Of a DNA stretch of 64,000 bases, positions 17,201-24,597 are shown piece after piece. Both the position numbers and the translations under genes were made by a program. The DNA comes from Bacteroidales bacterium (GTDB lineage: Bacteria > Bacteroidota > Bacteroidia > Bacteroidales > UBA932): assembly GCA_017561265.1 (NCBI GenBank), contig JAFZDJ010000004.1:1-64000 (forward strand), read 5' to 3'. Numbering within the stretch: position 1 is the stretch's first letter; the number at the start of each line of letters is the position of its first letter. A model generated the notes under the pieces. It saw only the letters and a program-made list of their open reading frames with translations. It searched no databases and was not told the origin of the DNA.

Positions 17201-20130
17201 GGAAGATCGAGGAGTATGAGTACCGTCTCATGAGCGACGCCAACGGACGCAGGAACATGAGAAGAAGGGTATTCCGTTCTGAAGACGGCCAGCAGTATGC
17301 CGAGGACGTGCGATGGTGGGACGTATTCGGAAGAAGGACTCAGGACATTGCCATCGCTGCTTCCGGGGACGGACGCGACCTTGTCACAGCGTACGAAGCG
17401 GACTTCATGATGCACGACGATGTGAAGACATGGCTGCCGTATCCGGTACAGGACACCGACGGATCGTTCCAGACCGGAGCGGAGAACGCTGCTGCGGCAT
17501 ACCACGGCAGCAGCCTCGCCTACCACCTCAAGCGATACGAGGTATCCGCGCGCGACAGAGTCACAGCTGAAGCCCTGCCGGGATATGCGGGAGACCATGA
17601 GACCGTGTATGAGACGGACGTTGCGACCGGATTCCCGATCATGACATGGAATGAAGGAGGTATCGTGTCGTCAGGAACATATCCGGTCGGAAGCGTCATC
17701 GTGGAGAAGGTTACCGATGCTGACGGAAGGCTTGCTGCGACATTCAGAGACCATGCGGGAAGGGTGCTGGCTACGGCATATGGCACCGATGCACCGACAT
17801 ACTACATCTATGACAGATACGACAGGCTCCGCGCCGTTGCAGGAAGCGGAATACAGGTGTCAGACACACTTGACATGTGGAGATATTCATACGACAGTCT
17901 CGGAAGGATCGCATCAAAGGCAGTGCCGGGATCGATACCGGAGTACTACACATACGACGAAGAAGACAGGGTCGTGTCGATTGTTCGCGGCAATGAGACC
18001 AGAGATGTGGAATATGACGCCATGAACAGAGTGACGAAGGTCTATCAGGGACGTCTGAGTGGATCACGCCTGGTGATCGAGCAGAACACATACGACACTC
18101 CGGTTGCAAACATGTCCGGAGCGAATCCTAAGGGATTGAAGACCAAATCAAGAATCTGGAAACTCGATTTCAGCGGACTTCCGACCGATTATGTTGACAT
18201 GACCTGGTTATACGACGAAATGAAGAGACCAGTAAAGACTACTGCGATCTACACAGACTTGAGCGGATACCAGGAGACCACTGATTATTCCTTCACAGGA
18301 GAGATAACATCATCCACATTCAATTATGCCTGGGGATCTGGAACAACAGACCATCTTGTCTTCAACTACACCTATGATGCAAGAGGACGCATGACCAAGG
18401 AAGACGTTATGATAAAAATGATTGCTGAAACACGCTCTGCTGTCACAGACTACGTATATGACGAACTCGGAAGGCCATCAATAACCACTGCAATGGTGAA
18501 GAACGGAGTCCAGGTCGTCACAGAAAGAGACTATACCCTTCAGGGATGGCTCAGCAACCTCGACGTTGAGGTGGACGGCGCACCGTTCTTCTCACAGACC
18601 CTCGGATATGACGAAAGCAACACCGTTGCCGGGACAGTACCGCTTCATACGGGGCTGATCACCAGAAAGGACGAGGCATGGATCTCACCGGAAGGAGTCG
18701 CGACGATGAACACAGTGGGATACGCTTACGACCATGCCGGAAGACTCTCCAAGGAAAGTATCGCAGGGAACATCACCAGCTACACCTACGACCAGAAGGG
18801 AAATCTTCAGGCCGTGACAGGCGGGGAGCATCCTGCCACATATGTATACGATGGCTACAGGATGACTTCGGCAGCTGTACCGCAGACAGTCTCGTTCACA
18901 TACGACAACTTCGGAAGGATGACATCCGACGGACTCTCAGGACAGACTATCGAATACAACGACCTTGACCTTATCAAAAACATAAAGCGCAACGATACAA
19001 CTTTGGTGAATTATTCCTATCTTGCAGACGGCACGAAGGATGAGGCGCTAAGCTACTCCAACAACGATATCAGAATCGCATATAGAGGACCTGTTGCTTA
19101 CCGAATCCACCCGACTGGCGGCACACCGATGGCTGAAAGTGCAACATTCGCCAGCGGAATACTGACGCGCAAGGGAGCGATGCTTTACGTCAAAGACTAC
19201 CTCGGAAGCGTCAGGGCGGTCGTAGACGGCAAAACTGGAGTCATTTACAAGGCATCTGACTTCTCGGCGTTCGGAGTGGAAACAGAGGCGGCATCGGTGC
19301 AGACATCAAACCTGCCTACAGCTGGAACACCACAGCAGGTCATCACCCTCCGCGACGCCTACACCGGACAGGAAGACCAGAACCCGGACTTCGGCACGAC
19401 ATACATCGACTTCGGAGCAAGGCAGTACAGCCCCACCCTCCGCAGTTGGATGACACCTGACCCGATGTCAGAGAAGTACTACGGCACAAGCCCGTATGCC
19501 TTCTGCGGCAACAACCCGGTGAATTTTATCGATCCGGATGGAAAGTTCCCTGACATAATCTGGGACATTGCAAGTGTCAGTTTTGGAGTACACAGTCTCG
19601 TCGGTAACATCCAGTCGGGCAATGTACGTGGAGCCATAGGTGACGGCATTGGAATTGTTGTTGATGTAGCAGCTGCTGCACTTCCATTCATTCCGGGAGG
19701 AGTTGGTGCCGTAAGGGCTGGAGCTAAAGCAGCAAATGCAGTTGATGATATCGCAGATGCGGCAAAGAGCGTCAAGGCAGCTGCATCGGTATCTGATGGA
19801 AAGATATATGTGACATATACAAAAGTAAATCCTAAAACAGGTGAAGTATATTCAGGTAGAGCCAGCGGATATGGAAAACCGGAAGATATAGTTACTAACA
19901 GAGACAGAAATCACCACATGAATGAAAAGGGGTTTGAACCAGCGAAATTAGATAGATATTCAACAAGCTATGATGCAATAAGAGGCAGGGAACAGTATCT
20001 GATAGATCTTAATGGTGGTGCAAAGTCGCAAGGCGGTTCATCCGGAAATGCAATCAATGGTGTAAGTCCAACGAATCCAAATAAGCAGAAATATGAAGAA
20101 GCAAGCAGAAAAGAGTTCGGCCAGAGATGA
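14272..20130 (+). CDS. RHS/YD-repeat polymorphic toxin-like protein
   Basis: This encodes a 1952-residue secreted protein. Residues 1-22 form a Sec signal peptide (LTLCMSAVQLPAQ). An N-terminal conserved region (SGLAEYDVPFHTLSGHELSI, VAGLGWSLEAGG) is followed by many YD repeats (e.g. YEYTPAGRLS, YTYDQKGNLQAV, FTYDNFGRMTSDG). The RHS core ends at ARQYSPTLRSWMTPDPMSEK and NNPVNFIDPDGK near residue 1755. The last ~190 residues are variable: a hydrophobic stretch, then VTYTKVNPKTGEVYSGRASG near 1845 and RGREQYLID near 1903, a pattern like GIY-YIG/URI nucleases. Such tips are toxins delivered from an RHS shell. Nuclease activity is inference. A probable immunity gene overlaps its 3' end, and an older RHS tail relic lies downstream. 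Confidence 0.9.
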   Translation: MKTLFTLMTALTLCMSAVQLPAQEASIYERGSTYLENTMPPSPEPASIVKYADVPFSHSSGLAEYDVPFHTLSGHELSIPIGLHYASGGIKLDEIAGVAGLGWSLEAGGCITRTVVDMPDEYSSAILTHQMPSGTLLNDLENMVENTSTMNYLRDLLWHRIDGSLDRYSYNVCGLSGSFVILDDGSVFQLSGDGADITYTLAADGSVDTFTITGPDGTVYTLSEKETATHLGRGTEDFTPTSGEPDRWSATTAWHITQMRSRSGLETALFTYSDQTEWDSSVYSITRSVSITVGNTGNVPTQDVSSTYIYKTHDTKVLATITVNGQTAAFTYATDTGSNVRTDGMAQENFPFRLTGISVSSSGNPAEIARLDVLTGKAAYDGRIVLNGLRLYRGNVLDDKWDFTYRDVGAAVSHGSQDWYGFYNGENEFTDAGNDSTCPFEFSQTDGLQITNGFPDPAYADYMSLKSVDHDGAITNFSYEGCPITSGDNTYHVGVRVKEIIVTDGVIPAYIRQFTYESPAASGPFVPTIDMYTTINMTMRPSGAADLYDWTYGFHDMPVALGTLIRDTRIFHGKVIEDVKERIIDSGEPSVRTVYFYNTDDMVPVNYSMVSRFPSEWKLAYDSAFITPALCSPWAGIRDGYLESTPSAFPLLTRREEYAFGDGAYTLVSSVDYTYDTPSQTSALVDYHVSQVTTHHLNEDELDYEYIYHFPIRARSWSGRHLIKEVHTGYHASGNDVSEIVTTYVPRQDIGMPPRIHTVSTQEAGVTRMTMYTYADTWQDATGWISDLRNQRLLDVPLKQTSMYINSTQVQQVFEDYKESVTEYGWFSIDGTLRLLPSIHKESNLGTESWRETVLSRDCMGNISSFKQKGEPETVVIWSYNGRYPVAVIKNTTMASVTSAMGGQTVIDAITKATAPSAAHKTSLSGLRASLSTAHVTTYEHIPGIGISSVTDPADITTNYEYTPAGRLSCVRDHDGRKIEEYEYRLMSDANGRRNMRRRVFRSEDGQQYAEDVRWWDVFGRRTQDIAIAASGDGRDLVTAYEADFMMHDDVKTWLPYPVQDTDGSFQTGAENAAAAYHGSSLAYHLKRYEVSARDRVTAEALPGYAGDHETVYETDVATGFPIMTWNEGGIVSSGTYPVGSVIVEKVTDADGRLAATFRDHAGRVLATAYGTDAPTYYIYDRYDRLRAVAGSGIQVSDTLDMWRYSYDSLGRIASKAVPGSIPEYYTYDEEDRVVSIVRGNETRDVEYDAMNRVTKVYQGRLSGSRLVIEQNTYDTPVANMSGANPKGLKTKSRIWKLDFSGLPTDYVDMTWLYDEMKRPVKTTAIYTDLSGYQETTDYSFTGEITSSTFNYAWGSGTTDHLVFNYTYDARGRMTKEDVMIKMIAETRSAVTDYVYDELGRPSITTAMVKNGVQVVTERDYTLQGWLSNLDVEVDGAPFFSQTLGYDESNTVAGTVPLHTGLITRKDEAWISPEGVATMNTVGYAYDHAGRLSKESIAGNITSYTYDQKGNLQAVTGGEHPATYVYDGYRMTSAAVPQTVSFTYDNFGRMTSDGLSGQTIEYNDLDLIKNIKRNDTTLVNYSYLADGTKDEALSYSNNDIRIAYRGPVAYRIHPTGGTPMAESATFASGILTRKGAMLYVKDYLGSVRAVVDGKTGVIYKASDFSAFGVETEAASVQTSNLPTAGTPQQVITLRDAYTGQEDQNPDFGTTYIDFGARQYSPTLRSWMTPDPMSEKYYGTSPYAFCGNNPVNFIDPDGKFPDIIWDIASVSFGVHSLVGNIQSGNVRGAIGDGIGIVVDVAAAALPFIPGGVGAVRAGAKAANAVDDIADAAKSVKAAASVSDGKIYVTYTKVNPKTGEVYSGRASGYGKPEDIVTNRDRNHHMNEKGFEPAKLDRYSTSYDAIRGREQYLIDLNGGAKSQGGSSGNAINGVSPTNPNKQKYEEASRKEFGQR

Positions 20131-20602
20131 AAAGCCGATACGCCAGAGGCGTGTAATCGGTGCAGTCATGGAAATTAATATTGATAACGAGTACTACGTA
20201 TATGCTCAAAGTTATCCGCATACACAGGAAGTAATCTTTGATTATCGCTCTACCGAACCATTGAAAGACCTGTCAGTCCTGTTGTCTGCAAAACAACTGT
20301 TCAGAGTAGCAGTATATCGCAGGGTCATAGGAAGCGGATACTGGAAGAAAGTCGGGAAGCTTCCTTTACGTGAGGATCTCCTGCCTGTCCAGATGAAGTT
20401 TGTATATCGCGAATATGATAATGTAAAATTCGAGATTTATAATCCCGCAACAGGAATAATGACTCCTGCCACAAAGAAAGAATGTAGAGGACTTGAACCG
20501 GCTGCTGTATGGGATTATATGCATGTTGAACAACGTATCAGGGATTATTATAATGGCCTTCCTTGTTCTGTCCTAAGAAACACTTTTGATGCTGTAAAAT
20601 AG
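20093..20602 (+). CDS. Probable immunity protein for the RHS toxin tip (Imm26-like)
   Basis: This encodes a cytoplasmic-looking 169-residue protein overlapping the RHS 3' end by 38 bases in another frame. The body begins RRVIGAVMEI and continues with YYVYAQSYPHTQEVIFDY, which resembles the Imm26 family of immunity proteins found next to polymorphic toxins. No signal peptide is present, as expected for an immunity protein acting in the producer. The start is unsure: ATG 20093 gives a charged extension, ATG 20168 would cut into the domain, and an ATG at 20127 in another frame reads MKSRYARGV before a stop. The family call is by pattern memory, while the position is strong support for the immunity role. 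Confidence 0.75.
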   Translation: MKKQAEKSSARDEKPIRQRRVIGAVMEINIDNEYYVYAQSYPHTQEVIFDYRSTEPLKDLSVLLSAKQLFRVAVYRRVIGSGYWKKVGKLPLREDLLPVQMKFVYREYDNVKFEIYNPATGIMTPATKKECRGLEPAAVWDYMHVEQRIRDYYNGLPCSVLRNTFDAVK

Positions 20603-20746
20603 CTTTCTTTACAACCAATAGCGCGTTGCACTATTCATCGAAACAATTCACACTCAATCATTTACAAAATGTGTGATTGACTAGCTTTCAAGAGGATGGA
20701 CTCCGAAACGGGATCCATCCTCTTTTTTATGTCGCATCTGCTGACC

Positions 20747-20868
20747 TTTGGAGAATTATTCCTATCTTGCAGACGGCACGGAAGATCAGCCCGACCCTCC
20801 GCAGCTGGATGACACCAGACCCGATGTCCGAGAAGTACTACGGCACTTCACCGTACACCTTCTGCGGA
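20747..20868 (+). pseudogene. Relic of an RHS 3' end
   Basis: This segment copies two separate parts of the intact RHS gene. 20747-20780 matches the stretch around 19003-19036 (YSYLADGT). It then jumps to a copy of 19431-19506, including TLRSWMTPDPMSEKYYGTSP. Several synonymous differences separate the copies. There is no signal or shell, and the frame soon runs into unrelated sequence. It looks like the remains of an older RHS core end with an internal deletion, left behind the current toxin-immunity tip. Confidence 0.8.
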
Positions 20869-20971
20869 ATATGTGAAAGTTCCGTCCTCCGCATACAGGA
20901 CCATTGTAGATGTAGTCTCCTGTCTGCATGAGATTGCCGAAATGAAGATTATAAAGAGTCACACTAAAAGC

Positions 20972-21006
20972 AAAAACGGCACTACAGTTATCTGTAATGC
21001 CGTTTT
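20972..21006 (+). terminator. Hairpin terminator candidate
   Basis: AAAACGGCA near 20973 pairs with TGCCGTTTT ending at 21006, and an inner TACAG/CTGTA pair closes a short loop. The A-rich left and T-rich right flanks fit a terminator in the plus direction. Confidence 0.65.
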
Positions 21007-21008
21007 CT

Positions 21009-21054
21009 GGGGGGGGGTGATGTACCCTGTTTCGGGCTATTTTTAGTACATCGG
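21009..21054. repeat. GATGTACC-family dispersed palindrome, copy 2
   Basis: Nine G residues lead into GTGATGTACCCTG, and the right arm is TAGTACATCGG. It is an inverted-orientation relative of the copy at 8901-8947, which has nine C residues at its end. Confidence 0.65.
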
Positions 21055-21104
21055 TTTTCCAGACCTGAGAGACCCGCTTTTATCTTCCCCTTTTCACACA
21101 AAAT

Positions 21105-21165
21105 CCCCGTCAGGGAGCGAGCGAAGCATATTCCTATGCTTTTGCGTAGCGAGCCGCTGACGGGG
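21105..21165. repeat. Long hairpin element with CCCCGTCAG arms
   Basis: Outer arms CCCCGTCAG and CTGACGGGG are exact complements. The inside has further pairing (AAGCATA with TATGCTT around a TTCC loop, GCGAGC repeats). A right-half copy lies at 13318-13350. It may be a small non-autonomous element or an extended terminator. Confidence 0.6.
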
Positions 21166-21246
21166 AATGGTGTATTCTGTCGGAAATCCCGCTTGAAATT
21201 GTTCCGTGCTGTTTCAGTCCGGCGGTCTGTTTAAATGTGTAATGTC

Positions 21247-21276
21247 TTGCCTTTTAAATAATTATGATTATATTTG
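21247..21276 (+). promoter_or_regulatory. Bacteroidetes-type promoter of the lipoprotein operon
   Basis: TTG at 21247-21249 and the -7 box TATATTTG at 21269-21276 are separated by 19 bases. The first ATG follows at 21301. Confidence 0.7.
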
Positions 21277-21300
21277 TGTCATTCTAAACATTAAACAGCC

Positions 21301-21477
21301 ATGAAAAAGATTATCCTTTCTGGCAGGAGCGAGAATAAGTATTCCTCTCCTGCAATTTCAATTATCCAGATTGAAACCGAAACTGTTTTCTGCGTGTCGC
21401 CTTTGGATTTTGGTCAGAATGGAAGAGCGGGATCTGACATTTATTATGATGATATTGAAGATGGAGGAGAATTCTGA
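21301..21477 (+). CDS. 58-residue peptide coupled to the next lipoprotein gene
   Basis: The frame starts at ATG 21301 (MKKIILSGRSENKYSSPAIS) and ends in a TGA that shares its A with the next gene's ATG at 21477. The product has a basic start, a SSPAISIIQIETETVFCVSP middle and a Gly/Asp-rich acidic tail. Similar short peptides with an aliphatic 'P-x-I-x-I-I-x-I-E' pattern often precede surface lipoprotein genes in Bacteroidales. No signal peptide is evident. The promoter and one-base overlap argue for real translation. The function is unknown: a leader peptide for coupling and a secreted pilin-like peptide are both possible. Confidence 0.65.
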   Translation: MKKIILSGRSENKYSSPAISIIQIETETVFCVSPLDFGQNGRAGSDIYYDDIEDGGEF

Positions 21478-23309
21478 TGAAAAGGTTTGCTTTTACAGCA
21501 GTTTGCGCTGTGGTTGCATTGTGCGGCTGCATGAAAGATATTGAAGTATCTCCTTCTGCTGAGACTCATTATATAACGTTCAAGGCAGATGCTTCGGCAA
21601 CGAAGACCTCAATGGTCTATGATGATGAAAAGGGAGCATACACCATGATTTGGGAGGAAGGAGATCAGATCGCCGTATTTGAATATGCAGAGGGCTTTGA
21701 CTTCCCGGTAAAATATTTGTCGGAACCTCTGGAAGCAGGTGATATTTCCAATGAAGGCCAGACGGCTGACTTCAGAGTCAGTGTAACCGATGCTGCCGGA
21801 TCGGATTTCAGTTATGTTGCGGTATATCCGGCCGTTTCTTCCGGAGGCTATGAACCTTCATGCGAATATCTGGATCTGGATAAAGGAGATGATTATTGGC
21901 GTAATGAATGGGAATATGAAGGTCCTGCTGCAGGTTCCCACCTGCTGTTGAGGGTCGTGCTTCCGTATGAGCAGAGTCCTGCATCGGACTGCTTTGATCC
22001 TTCGAGCAATACGATGGTCTCTAAAGTGATTGAGTCCGATGGCCAGATTGAAGAAGTTGCAAACCTGCAGTTTGCCCGTATAGGCAGCATCCTAAAAATA
22101 TCCCTCACAGGTCTCACTGACTATGTCGGTCAGCAGATTTCAAGTGCAAGATTTCTTTTTGGAGAAAGTTTTGGCGGAAATCTTAATTGTGATTATGATA
22201 CTTTTCTTGAAAGATACAGATTCTATAAAGGGTTCAATGAGATCAACCTTACACCGCAATCTGTAACGGTAGATGAGAACGGATGCGCCGATTTGTGGAT
22301 CAGATGCTATGCCGGTGAAATTACAGATTGGTTCAGTCTGTATATAACCATTGGGGATGCAATAAAAGGTAAGGGAGAAGCGGTAACCTTGGCCAGGTAT
22401 GTGGATCTGGCATCACTGTCCAGAACAATTGTCATTCCTGAAGGAAAGATGGCCAGATTCAGTGTAGGAAGTTGGGGTGTGGCAGATGTTGAGGGTGTTA
22501 ACAATATCAGCTATAAAGTGAATCCGGAAATGAATGGTTTTACAGCGACATGGAATGATGTGGCTGATGCTGCCGGATATGACTTCTGGTACTGGTCAAA
22601 TACCGATCCGGAAAATAAGATCAAGGTGAATACCATTACGGACAATGGAAATGGAACACATTCTGTTACTGTTGCCGGCTTGTCTCCAGATACGTACAAT
22701 CTGAAGATAAGCCCTGTACCGGCAGCCGGTCATGCCATGATTGATCCGAATTATTATTATCCTGTTTCTGTTCCTGTCGGTGTGGAAGTGACAAAGAATG
22801 TATATAATTATTACTTTACCGAATCCCTTTCTGATCTCGTTGCATCATATGATTATGAGGGGCTGGAATTGAGTTATAAAAATATCCGTCAGTCTTCCTG
22901 GGGCGCTACGCTTGTTACTTCCAAATCAGATTGGAGTCTCTGGAACACAAATGAATTCTGTAATGAAATTTGCAGCATGACATTTGTTGCCGATGCGTCG
23001 ACAGCTACTGAATATCAACCATATACCGATCGGAATAAGGTTGATCACATGATACGCCCGATGGATTATGTGAAGGTATTGGCATCATCAGGGGATGGTA
23101 GCTGGGAGCAGGTCGAGCCACAATTCATGGAGCCTGACATAGAAAACAACAAATATCCTGTAACTTACACTTTCCCAAGCGGAACCAAATATTTCAGTGT
23201 TTCAAGTGATACTGAAAAGCTGAATTATGTTGCACCACCTTTGCAGCCTGAGTATCCTGCCAGCCTGATGTGTACGTTCTATTCAATACAGATGCAAATT
23301 CACGAGTAA
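21477..23309 (+). CDS. Large surface lipoprotein with fimbrillin-like N-terminus and FN3-like domain
   Basis: This encodes a 610-residue SPII lipoprotein (AVVALCGCMKD). After the signal, ITFKADASATKTSM is like the N-terminus of Mfa/fimbrillin-type surface proteins of Bacteroidales, continuing with WEEGDQIAVFEY. A fibronectin type III-like module is seen around residues 342-415 (GFTATWNDVADAAGYDFWYW, VAGLSPDTYNLKI). The C-terminal ~180 residues are not recognised. It is probably a cell-surface adhesin or fimbrial component. It is translated in overlap with a 58-residue peptide gene and ends at a strong terminator shared with the opposing TlpA gene. Confidence 0.8.
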   Translation: MKRFAFTAVCAVVALCGCMKDIEVSPSAETHYITFKADASATKTSMVYDDEKGAYTMIWEEGDQIAVFEYAEGFDFPVKYLSEPLEAGDISNEGQTADFRVSVTDAAGSDFSYVAVYPAVSSGGYEPSCEYLDLDKGDDYWRNEWEYEGPAAGSHLLLRVVLPYEQSPASDCFDPSSNTMVSKVIESDGQIEEVANLQFARIGSILKISLTGLTDYVGQQISSARFLFGESFGGNLNCDYDTFLERYRFYKGFNEINLTPQSVTVDENGCADLWIRCYAGEITDWFSLYITIGDAIKGKGEAVTLARYVDLASLSRTIVIPEGKMARFSVGSWGVADVEGVNNISYKVNPEMNGFTATWNDVADAAGYDFWYWSNTDPENKIKVNTITDNGNGTHSVTVAGLSPDTYNLKISPVPAAGHAMIDPNYYYPVSVPVGVEVTKNVYNYYFTESLSDLVASYDYEGLELSYKNIRQSSWGATLVTSKSDWSLWNTNEFCNEICSMTFVADASTATEYQPYTDRNKVDHMIRPMDYVKVLASSGDGSWEQVEPQFMEPDIENNKYPVTYTFPSGTKYFSVSSDTEKLNYVAPPLQPEYPASLMCTFYSIQMQIHE

Positions 23310-23351
23310 TATCCAGTCACTGAAAAGATCTTTTTTCGGTGTATATTGAAT

Positions 23352-23378
23352 ATCCCCGGATGGAATCCATCCGGGGAT
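23352..23378. terminator. Bidirectional terminator between convergent genes
   Basis: ATCCCCGGATGG at 23352-23363 pairs exactly with CCATCCGGGGAT at 23367-23378 around three bases. It lies between two converging stops and has T-rich sequence on both sides. Confidence 0.8.
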
Positions 23379-23402
23379 TGGTTGTTATGGAAAATCTGTT
23401 GA

Positions 23403-24515
23403 TTATAATACAGAAGAGAGGAAAGCGTCCAATTCAGTGCCGCGAAGACCGCGGGCAACGATTCTTCCTTCCGGATTGATGAGGATATTGTCCGGAATCG
23501 AATTGACTCCATATACGTCAGCAGCAACTGTCTGCCAATACTTCAGGTCTGAAAGATGAACCCAAGGCATATCCCATTCAACTATCGCCTTGACCCATGG
23601 TTCCTTTTCTCTATCGAATGAAAGTCCGACAACATCAAACCCCTTTGCCTTATACTTCTTGTATGCGGCAACCACATTAGGCATTTCGGCTCTGCACGGG
23701 CCACACCATGATGCCCAAAAATCTACCAGCACCCACTTGCCTTTTCCCACATACTCACTCAGCTTGTGCATATTGCCGTCCGGATCAGCCTCTTCCAAAT
23801 CTGTAAACATCTGGCCGATGAAAGATCTTTTAAGTTCTTCTGCTTCTCTTTTCTTTGCCGCAGCCTCATCTATTTTACGCTTCATTTCCAGCACATACGG
23901 ATGCTGAGCGAACGGAGCACCTGAATCAAGCAGTTCATTGAACTTATCCTCACCACCCAGGGAGCGGACAGAACCCATAAATGCCACAGGAATAAGACTG
24001 TCCATATTATCTTCGATCAGACCGAAGAAGAAATCAGAATATTTATCAACCGCTGCATGATAGAGCGGCATGAACTCTTCCATCTTGGCAGCCTGCTCTG
24101 CTTCCGGAAGAGCCAGGAATTCCTTTATTAATGTACTGTACTCATCATAGGCTTCATCGTTTGCTGCAAGACATTCTGCCAGCTTTGCGTTGAGCGCTGA
24201 TCCGGTCAAAGCATCACCGGCAACATCCACCTGCACCGGTTCACCATCATTGAAAAAGACAAATCCGCCTTCATGGCCATTAACTTCTACAGCAAGAAAA
24301 GCATCCTTTTCAGCCTTACCTTTGATCCTGAAAGTTCCTCCGGAAACAACGGCGCTGTCTATATGCACCATGGTGGTCTTGTCTGTCAGATAGACCGTAC
24401 TTCCCTCTTCCGGAGCATTAAATCCATTTACAGTGTATTTTACACCATTTTCTGAACATGACACAAGTGCTGCAACTGTCGCCAGCACAAACAAAATGAC
24501 TGATAATCTTTTCAT
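23403..24515 (-). CDS. DUF4369-TlpA thiol-disulfide lipoprotein
   Basis: This is a 370-residue lipoprotein with an SPII signal (VAALVSCSEN), probably periplasm-facing. Residues about 25-115 fit the DUF4369 domain common in Bacteroidetes TlpA proteins (VYLTDKTTMVHIDSAVVSGG). A helical middle follows (DNMDSLIPVAF). Residues about 235-370 are a TlpA/ResA-type thioredoxin fold with active site WASWCGPC and cis-Pro region SIPDN. It likely reduces or isomerises disulfides in exported proteins. The start at 24515 (MKRLSVILF) is chosen because the signal peptide begins there. The upstream terminator separates it from the arabinose operon. Confidence 0.92.
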   Translation of the reverse strand: MKRLSVILFVLATVAALVSCSENGVKYTVNGFNAPEEGSTVYLTDKTTMVHIDSAVVSGGTFRIKGKAEKDAFLAVEVNGHEGGFVFFNDGEPVQVDVAGDALTGSALNAKLAECLAANDEAYDEYSTLIKEFLALPEAEQAAKMEEFMPLYHAAVDKYSDFFFGLIEDNMDSLIPVAFMGSVRSLGGEDKFNELLDSGAPFAQHPYVLEMKRKIDEAAAKKREAEELKRSFIGQMFTDLEEADPDGNMHKLSEYVGKGKWVLVDFWASWCGPCRAEMPNVVAAYKKYKAKGFDVVGLSFDREKEPWVKAIVEWDMPWVHLSDLKYWQTVAADVYGVNSIPDNILINPEGRIVARGLRGTELDAFLSSVL

Positions 24516-24542
24516 AATATTGATCTGATGCTTGATATTAAA

Positions 24543-24575
24543 AAGGCCTGTCATTCAGAATGAGCGACAGGCCTT
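24543..24575 (-). terminator. Intrinsic terminator of the arabinose operon
   Basis: On the minus strand, AAGGCCTGTC and GACAGGCCTT form an exact ten-base stem followed by a TTTTT run. It lies just after the mutarotase stop. Confidence 0.85.
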
Positions 24576-24597
24576 ATCATATATTATATAAGGTATG

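Larger units (their letters stand above)
20603..21300. other. Intergenic region with RHS relic, hairpins and promoter
   Basis: This 698-base gap contains the RHS relic, a terminator-like hairpin, a GATGTACC-family palindrome with nine G residues, a long CTGACGGGG hairpin and the promoter of the next operon. Between about 20869 and 21060 one frame stays open (through SAYRTIVDVVSCLHEIAEMK), possibly a gene remnant, but no family is recognised. Confidence 0.6.

Noticed and set aside
20869..21060. Open stretch after the RHS relic that might be an old immunity gene
   Set aside because: No start in a sensible place and no recognised family; part of it forms a terminator-like hairpin.
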